64,000 nt of DNA from Tillus elongatus. Taxonomy: Eukaryota > Arthropoda > Insecta > Coleoptera > Cleridae. The translations under genes were made by a program, and so were the position numbers. The notes beneath the pieces were generated by a model. It did no database searches. It worked only from the letters and a program-made list of their open reading frames with translations, and had not been told where the DNA came from. Shown piece by piece: positions 1 to 11,100 of the stretch. Numbering within the stretch: position 1 is the first letter of the stretch; the number at the start of each line of letters is the position of its first letter. The DNA lies in assembly GCA_964006375.1 (NCBI GenBank), contig OZ023266.1, positions 156,557,792-156,621,791 of the forward strand, read 5' to 3'.

Positions 1-420
1 TAGCGTATCTGGTCTGCTGTACCTAGGCCGCGCTACCTTGGGCCTAAGGTAATGGCGGGGGCCAAGCAGGGCCCTTTTGTATTAATACTGACATGATATG
101 CTTTATTAATGAGTTGTTGCAATTATAGACGTATAAAGACAGTTGTTTTAGTACCATATTTTAGGGATATTTAGAGTATCCAACATGTCTTGACTTAATA
201 GGGAGATTTAGGTTAGACAAGCTTGAGCTGGACACTTACAGTGGTTTATCTTTTATTGCACAGGTTTAGAAACTACAAGCACGTCCTTCTCTGCTGTCAG
301 CTAAAGCGGTGAGTGTCAATTAATGTGTGGTTGTTTACTTAAAAATTAAATAATATCCTGACGGCCCTCTATCTGTGACTTGTCGTGTGTTACACTATGT
401 TACAAGAAAAAAAAGTTATA
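1..420. other. Unassigned sequence
   Basis: I see no gene here. The first 80 bases are much more GC-rich than what follows and could be the end of an element that starts outside the window. The rest is ordinary AT-rich sequence. Confidence 0.4.
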
Positions 421-450
421 ATAAAATATTTTGTGCCAGATCATTTCTAT

Positions 451-484
451 GAAAATTCACTACCATAACGCACTTGCTGCGTCC
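451..484 (+). repeat. M1 terminal motif, isolated copy
   Basis: This is a clear copy of the M1 terminal inverted repeat: GAAAATTCACTACCATAACG followed by CACTTGCTGCGTCC. Its outer part folds as ACGCA-CTTGC-TGCGT. About 35 bp upstream lies a stretch also found upstream of the copy at 15128, so this is a family end and not a chance match. Confidence 0.7.
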
Positions 485-859
485 CGAGATTATTTTTTTT
501 AACGCTACTTTAATCTGCTTTAGAACGCACCGAGTTAAATCTTGCGTTTTGCAATTATCACTTAAATTAATAATTACACCCGTAAATTGTGAAACGAACG
601 CGACCTTCACATCGCTTGCCATTAGTTTAATAAACCAATCACAAGATCACGATTCTTGCGCACTTTAAATTGATTATTAAATGTTTTTTTAAATAAATGA
701 TAATTAATAATGATGATGCTCTAGTTTTTTCTGCACATGTACAATCATTTATAAATATTGACACGTGTGGAAGGCAAATAAGAATTCGTCTTGAAGCGTA
801 ATGGGTAATTAAATTGTTGTTATATTCAGTACTAAACTATACGTCATATATTATAAAAG

Positions 860-1411
860 GCGAAATCGATTATTTTTATAACGCTTTTATTAGATCACTT
901 TCTCTGTCCGGGACAGATCTTGCAATCATAATTTTGACTAGTTCTAATTAAGCTGAAGCTTTGAAATTTGGCAGCCGTGTATAAGTTCGGTGGCAATGCA
1001 ATATTGTATATCTAATATTGTTCTAAATCCAATATGGCGGATTATCTTTTTAATCACGTTCTCCTTGACATGGGTATCAAATGAAAGCGTTTGACGAGTA
1101 AAATATGATAAACTGTGATGTCATTTCAAACACTATATGGCGAATTATCTTTTTATCCACAACTTTCTTGACATGGCTATCAAATGAAACGGTTAGACGA
1201 GTAAAATACGGTAAACTATATGATGCCATATATGGCCGACGCCCCAACATGGCGGATTACCTTTGTATTCACAGCCTCCTTGACATGGATATCAAACGAA
1301 ATGGTTCGACGAGTAAAATACGATAAGTTATGTGACGTTATTCTAACCTTAATATGGCAGACGCTACAAGATGACCGATTATCTCTTTATTCACTGCCTC
1401 CTTAAGTACAC
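860..1411 (+). repeat. F2 minisatellite-bearing repeat, left part
   Basis: A leader (about 865-1010, with ACTTTCTCTGTCCGG and a GGCAGCCGTGTATAAG block) is followed by about three diverged tandem monomers of roughly 100-120 bp. Each monomer carries ATGGCGGATTA, then ATCAAATGAAA, then CGAGTAAAATA. The same leader plus monomers recurs at 50055-50625 (inverted) and 62085-62340, so it is a dispersed element with an internal minisatellite. Its monomers resume at 2226 after a Penelope insertion. No coding sequence is evident. Confidence 0.75.
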
Positions 1412-1447
1412 TTGGAGAACCCGAATCACCACAACAAATTTTAAAGA

Positions 1448-1490
1448 GACCTGAAGATCTATTCACTAATCAAGTTAGCGTCATCAGAGG
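1448..1490 (-). ncRNA. Hammerhead-like core in Penelope 3' region (degenerate)
   Basis: On the minus strand CTGATGA is followed by a hairpin (CGCTAA / TTAGTG), then GAAT, the palindrome AGATCT, TCAG and GTC. This is the order of a minimal hammerhead as known from Penelope-like elements, but GAAA is GAAT and I see no adjacent helix I. Activity is doubtful. Confidence 0.4.
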
Positions 1491-1857
1491 ATCAAAAATT
1501 CTAACTACTTTAAAAACTAACATCACCTTATATACAGGATATTAGGTGAAGAGACGGAACCGAGAGGGGAACTAGCCGCAGGCAATTTCTGCAGTGTATT
1601 GTATTTTTATCGCCGGACGAGGTCTTTGAATTGTCTTTATTAACTTACCTAAAACGTGTCGCTCTCTTATAATTTTGGGAAGGTTCAACGACAACTAAAT
1701 TAACATACTTTCGTTTGGCGGAAATAGCTGTATTCTTATGTTATCTCTAGGACGTGTTGAAACGTGGGAATTTATTTTATAAAGCAATCGATCAGTTGAC
1801 TCGTAATCGGCGGTGGTGAAACGTTCATACATTTTTTGTTGTAACTATATTTCGCAA

Positions 1858-1966
<109 letters not shown>

Positions 1967-2225
1967 TCTCGAACGCGTTTAGCTGTCCTGGTTGTCTAAC
2001 ATTTTTTATGAATTTTAGATTATCTTCATTAACGTGATGATTATTATTCCAAATATGTCGGGCGACGGAAGATCTATCTATAATACCGTATCGTAATTGG
2101 ACTAAGTGTTCTTTGAATCTAATTCCAATCGATCTTTTTGTTTGTCCGACGTACTTAAGATTACAATCGTTACAAATTATTTCATAAATTCCCGACATTT
2201 TGGCCGTGCTATCTTGTTTTTGGGT

Positions 2226-2475
2226 TACCTAGCAAGTTTTTAAAGGTATTTTTGGGGTACCAAATGAAAGGGTTTGACCAGTAAAATACGATAGACTATG
2301 TGTTATCATTCTAAACCCATTATGACGGACTCCCCAAGATGGCGGATTATTTTTTGCCTCACAACCCCCGTGACGTCGGTATCAAATGAAAGGGTTCGGT
2401 GAGTAAAATACGATAAACTACGTGACGTTATTCTAAGCGCAGTATAGCGGACATCCCAAGATGGCGGATACACCT
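2226..2475 (+). repeat. F2 minisatellite-bearing repeat, right part
   Basis: Two further F2 monomers (ACCAAATGAAAGGGTTTG, AGTAAAATACGATA, CCCAAGATGGCGGAT) continue the array broken at 1411. The break lies between CCTCCTT on the left and the GGGGTACCAAATG block on the right, so the Penelope fragment was inserted into the array. Confidence 0.7.
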
Positions 2476-3395
2476 GCTCTTATATATGTCTGCGAGGGGA
2501 AGCTTAAAAAATAGTTAGCCGTTTTTGATTAACCTGAGACGTAGTTTTTTTTTTGTGTAAATATCTTGAAAGTGTTCGTTAGCCGGCCTAACCAGGTTAG
2601 TATATTCTAAAGAAATTGTATATTCGCACATAATAAAGCTATTTTTAATGAAATTTGGTTGCCATTCCTTATGTAAATACATGAATACTTGATTATCAAC
2701 CAAAAGTTTCTGATTAATGAAAAGTAAGTTGTTTAAACTTGAAAGGTTCCTTGAAAATTCGCTATCATAATGAACTGGTTGCGTTCAGACTTGTTTTGCC
2801 AGCTATTCTATCTATTCTATCCCATGTTAGTTTTTTCGCAGTTTACATATTATTGTGAATATTTAAATTCTAGGTTTTTCGTTTTAACTAGCATCCGCTT
2901 GACAGCAGTAATAATTTTTACACATATATTATATCTGTCGTATGTCCTTATTAACTGCAGCGTGAATACTAAAGTAGATAAGGTATCGGATTTTGCTTTC
3001 TTCTTCGTCATGAGGATGCTGTATTATAAATCTCATATTACCGCAGGCCTTGACCTAGAAAATGGCTTGGTCTGTTTATATTTGCTACAGTCGTTGGAGA
3101 ACAATAATAATTAAGGATTCCGTTAATCAAATTTCTCCGAGGAAGCAAACAAGCATGATGTGGAAGGCACAACTTGGACAAAGTTTTAACTGGAAACCAT
3201 TATTGTCGGCATGTTATTTTGTGAACAGATATTTCCTATAAAGTTAGAAAATAATCGGTAGATAATGCTTTGACAAGAATGCTACACTAGTCTATTTTTG
3301 TGGCCCCTTCAGTTGTTTGTAATAGTTTTAGGGTCTGAAATTGCGGCAACAATTTTTATTTTTTTTGTAAATGGAATAAATACAGAGCACAAACT
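2476..3395. other. Unassigned, with a degenerate M1 end
   Basis: I recognise no gene. At about 2752-2786 there is a decayed M1 terminal motif (GAAAATTCGCTATCATAATG then AACTGGTTGCGTTC). A 114-codon open frame at 2770-3114 starts within it and shows no family motif, so I do not call it a gene. Confidence 0.4.
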
Positions 3396-4249
3396 TACGA
3401 AGGCAGGTCAATAAGTCCGTGACTTTTTGAATGAAACACAGGTTTTTTGACGAAAAATCATTTTATTTCTCAACATAGTCTCCTTTGAGCTCTATACACT
3501 TCGTCCAACGTATTTCTTAAATTTTTTAATCCCTTCCAAAAAATAAGATTTGTCGAGGTCCTCAAAATAGGTATTTGTTTCCGCCGAGCCATTTCTTTAA
3601 GTTTGGAAACAAGAAATAGTCACTCGGGTCTAACTCCGGAGAATAGGGCGGATGAGGATGCAATTCGTAGCCCAATTTATGCAATTTCGCCATGTAGACT
3701 ACACATATGTGCACCCTTGCATTGTCTTGATGAAAAAGAACTTTTTTCTTGCCCAAATGCGGTTGTTTTTTCTTCAAATCGTCATTGAATCGGTCCAATA
3801 AGTTGGTATGATAGTCGCCATTGATCGTTCTTCCCTTTTGACGGCAATCAATGTGGATTCTACCGCGTGCATCCCAAAAAACGGTCGCCATGACTTTATT
3901 GGCTGATAAACCCACCTTTGCCTTCTGCGGCGCCGATTAGCACGCAGAAACCCACTGTTTTGACTGCTGCTTGGTCTCTGGTGTGTTGTGATGAATCCAT
4001 GTTTGGTCCAAGGTTACGAAACGGCGCAAAAACTCGTCCCTATTGCGGTTGAACAACGCCAAACACTCCTTCAAAGTGGTCACATGATTGCGTTTGTGGT
4101 CGATTGTCAGCAAACGCGGCACCCATCTTGCGGATAACTTTCTCATGCCCAAGTGATCATGCAAAATCGAAACCACTGAGCCATGTGATATGCCTATGGC
4201 TTCCACAATCTCCCGCACTTCAATCTCCGATCGGCCAACACCATATCGT
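3396..4249 (-). pseudogene. Mariner (DD34D) transposase, 5'-truncated
   Basis: Minus-strand frames give a mariner transposase from REIVEAIGISHGS to the C-terminal ELKGDYVEK. Catalytic Asp residues are visible in TLDQTWIH, in FHQDNARVH and in DPSDYFLF, with 34 residues between the last two. An in-frame stop follows KQWVSAC (near 3938), and the frame is lost after KKWLGGN. The 3' terminal inverted repeat (TACGAAGGCAGGTCAATAAG on the + strand) is present. Homology to the longer copy at 60073 stops at about 4249, so the N-terminal DNA-binding domain and 5' repeat are missing. It cannot encode an active transposase. Confidence 0.9.
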
Positions 4250-5340
4250 GTTGACGTGATGCGTCTTGCTTTTTCATCCTTTCATTAGTTCCATAGTAAC
4301 AATTTCTTTTTAGGCCAAGCATTACCTAGCACCTTTATATCTCTTTTATTTCTAATTTAATCGAGTCGTATGTAAACACTGACCATCTAGAGATTGCAAT
4401 TGCTTACGGGCATTTAAGACTGCTGTCGCCCTTATAAATTGTTTTATTGAATAAACGCTCCTTTCAGAAATATACCTAGAGTTGAAAGAAAAACGTTCAA
4501 CCCTAACCACCCTGAGATTGCCAGAGCATAAGCGTTGCCTGCTGTTTATAAGGATTCACATTAATTTACTTTTAAATTGTTCTATTGTTTTTTTTAAAAT
4601 ATTAGGCTATTACAGCAGAACGGGCGATTGGTAACAAAATGTTAATGAGATGTTTATATGTAAATATAAGTTGGCATCTTAATTTTCCAGTTCTTAGATT
4701 TAGTGGGTTAAACTGATATTTTGACGGTGGTTTTGTCACACGTGGGTTCTGGTAAGCCGTGGTAGTTAATGAAATCGGTGTATTATTATTGTGATTTTTA
4801 TTAACACTAAACTTAACATTTCAATACGGGAAAATAACGAAACTAATTAATACTTCTGAATAATAGGACATCAAAAGAAAACAGAACATTGTTCAATATA
4901 GAAAATAACGTCTTTTCGACATCTTGAGTTCTGCCGAACGTCACACTCAGCTAACTTCTAACTTCCACCTGTTTTACCGGCGGCAGCTCATGCGCTTCCG
5001 GCTTCATCTAGAGATCTCCCTCTGACGGAGATTGGGTTTCCAGTGGCGTGTCCGGCGCGGGCTGAGGATCTGGTTATAATATCTGTTTTTTTTTACAAAT
5101 ACGTACTTAACCTTTGTATTTTATTCACTAGATTGAAAATACTGTCTACAATTTGTAGCTATCTGTAACTGAATTTCAGTCCATATCAGACTAATACTAG
5201 GCTAATAATAGAATAATATTTTTAGTTATTTTTAAATATAGTGCTATATAACCATTTTATAGTTTTCTTATCTTATTATTAATGTTTTTATTTTAGTTTT
5301 AATGACACTATATCAAGATGCCATGAAAATGTTTTGCTTT
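4250..5340. other. Unassigned, with a GC-rich patch
   Basis: No gene is recognised. About 4965-5075 is distinctly GC-rich and has short open frames on both strands, but there are no convincing splice sites or family motifs. Confidence 0.35.
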
Positions 5341-5366
5341 ACTAATGTAAATTTTTATTTTTACAG
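5336..5366 (+). promoter_or_regulatory. Candidate 3' splice site juxtaposed to GTAAG (recursive-splice-like)
   Basis: TTTACTAAT, a good branch-point match, is followed by a T-rich tract and TTACAG, with GTAAGG directly after. A 3' splice site abutting a donor sequence is the layout of recursive splice sites and of resplicing microexons in long insect introns. The same layout occurs at 41600 on the same strand. Confidence 0.5.
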
Positions 5367-5405
5367 GTAAGGAATACACTTTTAAATCAAACAGCAATTA
5401 GAATG
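5367..5405 (+). other. Candidate 39-nt microexon starting with GTAAG
   Basis: The segment lies between TTACAG and a second donor (ATG|GTAAGTTGC). It is 13 codons long and open only in phase 0, reading VRNTLLNQTAIRM; the other phases hit stops. The flanks are not part of any repeat family I see here. I do not recognise the peptide. It could be a microexon removed or retained by resplicing, or a chance assembly of splice-like sites. Confidence 0.4.
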
Positions 5406-5924
5406 GTAAGTTGCAAACAATATGTGTTGCTTAGTACAACGTGCATTTGTCAACAAATGTTTAATAGACAATCGGAAAGAACGGATGATTTTAGGTTTTT
5501 GTGGCCGATGTTCAGCTATGGTTAAACTAACTTGCTATACGTTTCAGCAACCATATCTGCTGCTGTTTCAGTTCAACTACTTAAGAACCAACAGCTATGG
5601 TTGGCGAAACATCTAGCACCAAGTTAGTTCGACCATGGTAGCTCTTTAACATTCCAAATAGAAAAAAAATTAAACAATTTAACGCAGTTCGACTGGATAA
5701 TCAAGTATTTCCCATATTTTAACCCTAAAAAACTAAAACTATGTATGCATATATAGACTAAAAATTGGGATATTCAATGTTTTCAACATTTCCAAAATTT
5801 CACATACTAAAACTTATTTTTTAAGTCCCATATTTGTATGTGCAAACTACAAAGATCCAAAACAAAAATTAATTTAGAGCGTATTAAGTAGCTCTTTAAA
5901 TCTTTTCATTATTTAACGGGTATT
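5406..5924. other. Unassigned, intron-like
   Basis: AT-rich unique-looking sequence with no supported gene. A 64-codon open frame at 5422-5616 shows no family features. Confidence 0.4.
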
Positions 5925-5933
5925 TTTATCGGT

Positions 5934-6030
<97 letters not shown>

Positions 6031-6170
6031 ACATCAAAAATTGAAGCTGACCCCGGATATGTGTTCTAGGGGGCCTAGTTCGCGCTCATTTGAATAATTT
6101 TTTTCAAAATTTAAAAGTCTAAATCTCATTAGTGAATTTTTTTTAAAGAAAATTCACTAAAAATATCGAA
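5925..6170 (-). repeat. ATR repeat, copy with (AT)n
   Basis: In minus orientation it has the ATR 5' block: an inverted repeat of TTAGTGAATTTT with AAAATTCACTAA, then TGAGCGCGAACTAGG, then the CCGGGGTCAGCTTCAATTTT block, then an (AT)n tract at 5936-6028. Only the 5' block and tract are present. Confidence 0.75.
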
Positions 6171-6274
6171 TTTCATATTTTGACAATTTGGAAATACATA
6201 CTCCTCTTTTTAACGAAGGAAAAATCGCCCGGTATTTAGACAAGCACAGATCATAGAAAAATTGAGTTATTGCC

Positions 6275-6626
6275 CTTTTTTATTTTAACGTCGGCTTATT
6301 TCCGCGACTACGGCCAATCACCGACGCCAGGGAGTAGTTTAATCTGACTATCCTGGAAATTTTTTCCGAACCCCCACCTTGCTGTAAGGAGGGTAGGGAT
6401 CTTTTAACGTGCCCAGCATTGCATGATCACGGGACCGACAGCTTTACGACCCCTCCGAAGGGCGGAACGTTCAGACATTCGACTTGCGCAAATACAATGC
6501 AGGGACCTCGGTGGATGTTAATTTATTACAGTTTGTACTGAAAAAGTGAAAGGGATACCCTGGGAATCGAATCCAGTACCCTTCGGTTCAGAGACACGCG
6601 TTCTTACTATGGACCACCGAGGCTCC
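6275..6626 (-). mobile_element. tRNA-headed SINE, copy S1
   Basis: Read on the minus strand, the head at 6626 carries CCTCGGTGGTCC (a decayed A box) and a B-box-like GGATTCGATTCCCAGGG. A body with TTAAAAGATCCCTACC follows, then a conserved 3' block (ATTGGCCGTAGTCGCGGAAA) and an A-rich tail. The flanks GTTATTGCC and GTTATTCTC resemble an eroded target-site duplication. Confidence 0.85.
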
Positions 6627-6836
6627 GTTATTCTCATTTAAAAAATTGTTTATAAAAATTCGCTGCTATAACTCACCTTCTGCCTCAGGACTTTTGTTAA
6701 AGAGGTGAAGATATATAATTGGAACTTAACAATACACTTTGTAAATGAGGTCTTACATTTAAAAAAACTTGTGAAAATACATGTAATACTGTTTTCAAAT
6801 GACTGTTTATCAAAGTTTGTTGATATTTTATATTAA

Positions 6837-7870
6837 GTGAGTGGTAAGATACGAAGCAACGTGCCGCCACCTAGTTGCGGAACCAAGTAGTATGTTGTCA
6901 CGCCAGCTCTAAATAACACAAAGTGTTAAAAAATAGAGACTGTATACAACCAACTAAGAGTTATAAAATTGTCAGCCCTGGCCGACTTCTACCATAATAT
7001 AGGGACAAAGTATGTAAGGCTAGATGCAATCGCACCACAATTAGAACCGTAGACCGGTTTGGCTCTAATTAAAGCTCGCCAGTACGGCATACTAATTGTA
7101 GCGAAAATACACCTATAAAGTAATACGGCTATGGTAGCCAGCCTTCCAACACTAAGTGATTGGTAAGATACGTAGCAACGTGCCGCCACCTAGTTGCGGA
7201 ACCAAGTAGTATGTTGTCACGCCAGCTCCAAATAAGACAAATTGTTAAAAAATAGAGACTGCATACAACTTATTGCAAGATGTCAGAATGGGGAATATTA
7301 TGAGAGATACGACAGGGGCGCCATCTCGGTGTGGAACCAGGTAGTATGTTGTCACAACAGCTCTAGTTAACACAAAATGTTATAGATGAAGCTTGTGTGC
7401 AGTGTACAACCAACTAACAATTTAGTAAATTGTCAGCCCTGGCCCCTTTCTAACCCAATATAGCGACAAAGTATGTAAGGTATGCCGTACTGACGAGCTC
7501 TAATTAGATCGAAACCGGTCTACGGTTCTAATTGTGGTGAGAATGCATCTAGCCTTACATACTTTGTCCCTATATTAGGGTATAAATGGACCAGGGCTGA
7601 CAATTTACTAAGTTGTTAGTTGGTTGTATACACTCTCTATTTTTTAACACTTTGTGTTATTTGGAGCTGGCGTGACCACATACTACTTGGTTCCGCAACT
7701 AGGTGGCGGCACATTGCTTCGTAACTTAGTGTTGTAAGGCTGGCTACCATAGCCATATTCCTTTATAGGTGTATTTTCGCTAAAATTAGTATGCCGTGCT
7801 GACGAGCTCTAATTAGAGCGAAACCGGTCTACGGTTCTAATTGTGGTGAGAATGCATTAAGCCTTAGATA
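6837..7870. repeat. Satellite-like ~320-bp repeat with an orientation switch
   Basis: The left part (6837-7270) reads modules A-B-C-D-A: A contains GTGCCGCCACCTAGTTGCGG, B the GTCAGCCCTGGCC stretch, C CGTAGACCGGTTT, D TACGGCTATGGTAGCCAGCC. A repeats about 322 bp apart. The right part (7485-7870) carries the same modules reverse-complemented; read backwards it is C-D-A-B-C, with C about 310 bp apart. Both parts are therefore pieces of one tandem array with a roughly 320-bp monomer, in opposite orientation. The stretch 7270-7485 is a more diverged A-B unit. No coding sequence. Confidence 0.8.
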
Positions 7871-8582
7871 TTTTATATTATATCAGTAAAGAAATGATAT
7901 AAAATCCTGACGAATTCATTCTAAACGCTTACCCAAACAAACACACATGCACATAAAATGTATTACATAAATGCACTTTCCATTTCAACTGGCGGCTACC
8001 ATGTAAACACTTCTTGCAAATACATCATGTAATATTACAATTTACGACGTTCCCTCCACACGATTGGTTCATAACGTTGCACGTATGCAACTTGGCGAAG
8101 TTATCGGAAAAATTCGATTGGCTTAAACCGACAAACGTCACGTTTTTGCTGACATTTATGTATCAATAATAAAAATGCGGTTACTATGAAATGAAACCAT
8201 TATAATATGACATGACCTTTCAACTCACGTTTTCACAATGCATGCACCGTTGTGTAGAATGAATTAGGTACGGCTTGCGAAAACTGTTTGCATAAATAAC
8301 CGGGTGGTTTTGTAATTTAAAGTATTATTTTATTGAGTAAGTCATGGTGTGAAAATCTGCTTATCTAATAACCTAAATGGTTATATTTTCTAAACGTCAA
8401 AACGACTGGGTTTGACATAGTTGACAGTTGAATGAAAGGCTTTACTTCCAATGAAAAAAATATTTGAAACTTTCCAACGCCGTTCGGCCTCTAAGAAGCT
8501 ATATTTAGGGCAACAGTATAATTTAATTGTACCTAAAGCCTTGGCTTGTGCGGGTAGTAACATAATTTAGAATATACACATA
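7871..8582. other. Unassigned
   Basis: AT-rich sequence without recognised gene or family. It does not match the other repeats in this window by eye. Confidence 0.4.
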
Positions 8583-8919
8583 TTTTTTTAAATTTATTTC
8601 AACAACACACCACGAAGGCTCACAGCCTAAATACTATCGTACCGTGGGTGTCGACAAGGAGGAAAGAGGCAACTTGTTAATTCTGGACTTGAAGGTTTGA
8701 AGGTTCGGAGGAGAAGGAAAAACATGTGCCGGCAAGGAATTCCACAACTTGGAAGTCCTCGGGACAAAAGAGCGAGCATAACAAGATGTTCTGTGTCTGG
8801 TGACCTGGACAGTAAAAGGGTGCAGTCACTCTGTTCCCCTGGTAGATCTGTTGGGGGCAGCAGGTGGAGGAACTATGGAAGAAAGCTCCTCTGAGCCGTG
8901 CCCGTGCCCGTGCAGATGT

Positions 8920-9012
<93 letters not shown>

Positions 9013-9610
9013 GGGTAGGTCACCAACGGCACGTCGGTGGGCAAGGGATGGCAGCCTTTGGGTGAGCGTAGGGTCACCGATGAGACTTATAGGTCTCTTC
9101 TGAATGGAGTCCAGGATAGCGAATGTAGAAGCGGCAGCGGCACCGATGTGGGAGCAGTATTCGAGGTTTGACCTTATCTGTGAAGTATATAAGGTATAGA
9201 GATTTGCTGGTGAAAAGTATTTGCGAGCCCGGAGGAGGAAACCCAATTTTTTAGCAGCTGCTTCTGCAATTGATGTGACATTGACATAGTGCCAATTTAG
9301 GTTTCGATCCACAGAAATGCCAACAAGTGAAAATGACTAATTACTTTGAATAACTTGGTTGTTCATTGTGATGGGTCTAGGGCTGGTGTATCTCTTATGA
9401 GATAGAAAACAAGACAGAGACTTGGTGGAGTTGAATTGTACATGATTTTTACTTCCCCAGTCTAATATTTTTTGGTGATCCACAGAGACAGAACCCTCCA
9501 TGAGTCTGCGATTCTCATCTAATTGGGCTAAAGAGTCAGGCTTATAATATGGCATATTTGAGTAGAGGGTGCTGTCGTCCGCGTTACTGTGAACTGGGAA
9601 CATCTCTTCA
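8583..9610 (-). pseudogene. CR1-like LINE, 3' fragment (copy A)
   Basis: Minus-strand frames cover the reverse transcriptase thumb and C-terminus of a CR1/L2-type LINE: DDSTLYSN, KILDWGSKNHVQFNSTKS, SHKRYTSPRPITMNNQ, VDRNLNW, AAAKKLGFLLRARKYFSP, LYTSQIRSNLEYCSHI and the terminal LWNSLPAHV-type module. The 3' end is a short untranslated tail ending in A-rich sequence near 8585. It is 5'-truncated near 9610, just upstream of the YADD box. Frameshifts and a large (GA)n expansion in the coding part make it non-functional. Copies B and C give the missing parts. The clade is my inference from motif style. Confidence 0.85.
8924..9006. repeat. (GA)n microsatellite inside LINE coding sequence
   Basis: About 40 GA units replace a short CT-rich codon stretch that in copy C (48321) is only four repeats and in copy B (16793) is intermediate. 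On the minus strand it reads as poly(Ser-Leu). Confidence 0.95.
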
Positions 9611-10349
9611 TTTTGTTAATATCGCGGACTAGTTCTTAAATCAGCTATAACGGATCATTTTCCCCACAAAAATATACAACAATATTTTTGAACGTGTTTA
9701 AGTAACTAGAATGACACTTCACATGTAGCTAGAAATTGTGTAAATATACCTCTGTTGTGAATTTTTAGTAATTCGGTTCACAAAGTTTGGAGTTTCTTTC
9801 CAAATTATAAATATTTTCTGAGATACATGAATTGAATTGGCTTAAGTGGTTAAAGTCCAATGCTTGACAACGACAAAGTAGTCAGCTGCCATGCGTAAAT
9901 TGATACATAGTACAATAATAAATCATAATTCAACGATAATCAAACAATACAAATAACACTAATAAAACATTTAACCCGAACTAGCGATCGAGAAATCCAA
10001 CTAAAATCCAATTATATGGTTTGTCAACAATTACGACGTTGGAATGACAGATACTCAAATGCACAGACGTTATGTATTTCATTCATAAGTAAATGTAATA
10101 GTATAATAATCAAAGAAATCGGCTCACGTCTCTATGAAAATGATTTGGAGGCAGTTTGTTTTTTATCTTTAGACGGAAAAATAAGACGTCATCTAAGATT
10201 GAAACAGTCGCTCGGTGAAGTATGAAGTCGCAATGCAAATATCTCTGTAATTAGCTTTTACTTACATTTACTTTTAGCATACAATATAAAATTTCCTGGG
10301 GCTGCAAGTTGTCTTCTATATAACTACCACGTTAACAATTTATTAGCAG
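9611..10349. other. Unassigned
   Basis: No gene supported. A 69-codon open frame at 10016-10225 has no recognisable motif and no evident splice context. Confidence 0.4.
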
Positions 10350-10420
10350 GCATCCATGGTTCAGTGGTAGAATGCTCACGTGACACGCGGGCAGCCCGGT
10401 TTAGAATCCCACCCGGTGCA
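10350..10420 (+). pseudogene. tRNA-Gly pseudogene (anticodon position reads GAC)
   Basis: The 71-nt segment aligns without gaps to an animal tRNA-Gly(GCC). The D-arm/A box TGGTTCAGTGGTAGAATGCT is essentially intact. The acceptor stem has two mismatches at its inner end, the anticodon has changed from GCC to GAC, and the T arm/B box reads GTTTAGAATCC with several substitutions. It is a decayed tRNA gene or a tRNA-like retroposon head, not a working tRNA. Confidence 0.75.
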
Positions 10421-10815
10421 TATAACATTTTGTTTAGTTTCACTAACTTTAATATTTGGTAGATACAATCGATCCAGATTTCATACGTCTGGATCAAGAT
10501 GACATTTTTCTTTAAAACGTATGAATAATTTTGTCACCGTTGGGTCTAAAATTATAATTTTCAGCAGACATTTTTTTATTGTTGATAGTTATTAGTGAAC
10601 TTTTATTAAGAAAATTTACTAACATAGAATTTGTTTGTAAAAAACTTTTTTTGTTGTTGTACACACCGGTTCGATAAGGTTGATTAGAGGAGGAAAAATA
10701 CCTGGCACGCTTATAATTTGGCGGGTACATTCATTTTCCGAATATTAATAAAGCTTTCGTATCTTTATTGAAATTTGTAATACAAGTTTATTTTTTAAAG
10801 ATTTACAGTACCTAG
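10421..10815. other. Unassigned
   Basis: AT-rich, no gene recognised. The segment from about 10680 begins to resemble the flank of the type II repeat at 40310-40430. Confidence 0.35.
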
Positions 10816-11100
10816 ATATAACAAAGTTTAATTTTGTAGCTTTATAGAAAATTGGGTTTTGGGAATTTAAAGTTTTTTTCCCAAAAAGAACTGGAACACA
10901 ACATTTGAATATTTTGTATATTAATAGAGAGATATCGATGGTAGGACTTTCGAAACAATTTTTAAATGCGCGCGTCTCAGGACCTCTAAAACCTATCTTT
11001 TAGGTCAGTTTTAATTTAAAGTATTACTTTTATAATATACTGTACTAATAGTGTAGAATTCCTATGAAAATTCAGTACTATAACGCACTTGCTGCGTCCC
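10816..11100 (+). repeat. Type II repeat ending in an M1 terminal motif
   Basis: It shares a long stretch with 22690-23003 and 40430-40650: an ACAAAGTTTAATTTTGTAGC block, then GAGAGATATCGATGG, then a GACCTCTAAAACC-type block, then the end TATGAAAATTCAGTACTATA followed by ACGCACTTGCTGCGTCCCGA. No coding capacity is seen. Confidence 0.75.

Noticed and set aside
4965..5075. GC-rich patch with a short minus-strand frame rich in Pro and Glu
   Set aside because: No splice sites, start or known motif; could be a host exon but not supportable.
8826..9312. Poly(Ser-Leu) and Arg-Glu frames
   Set aside because: They come from the (GA)n tract inside LINE copy A.
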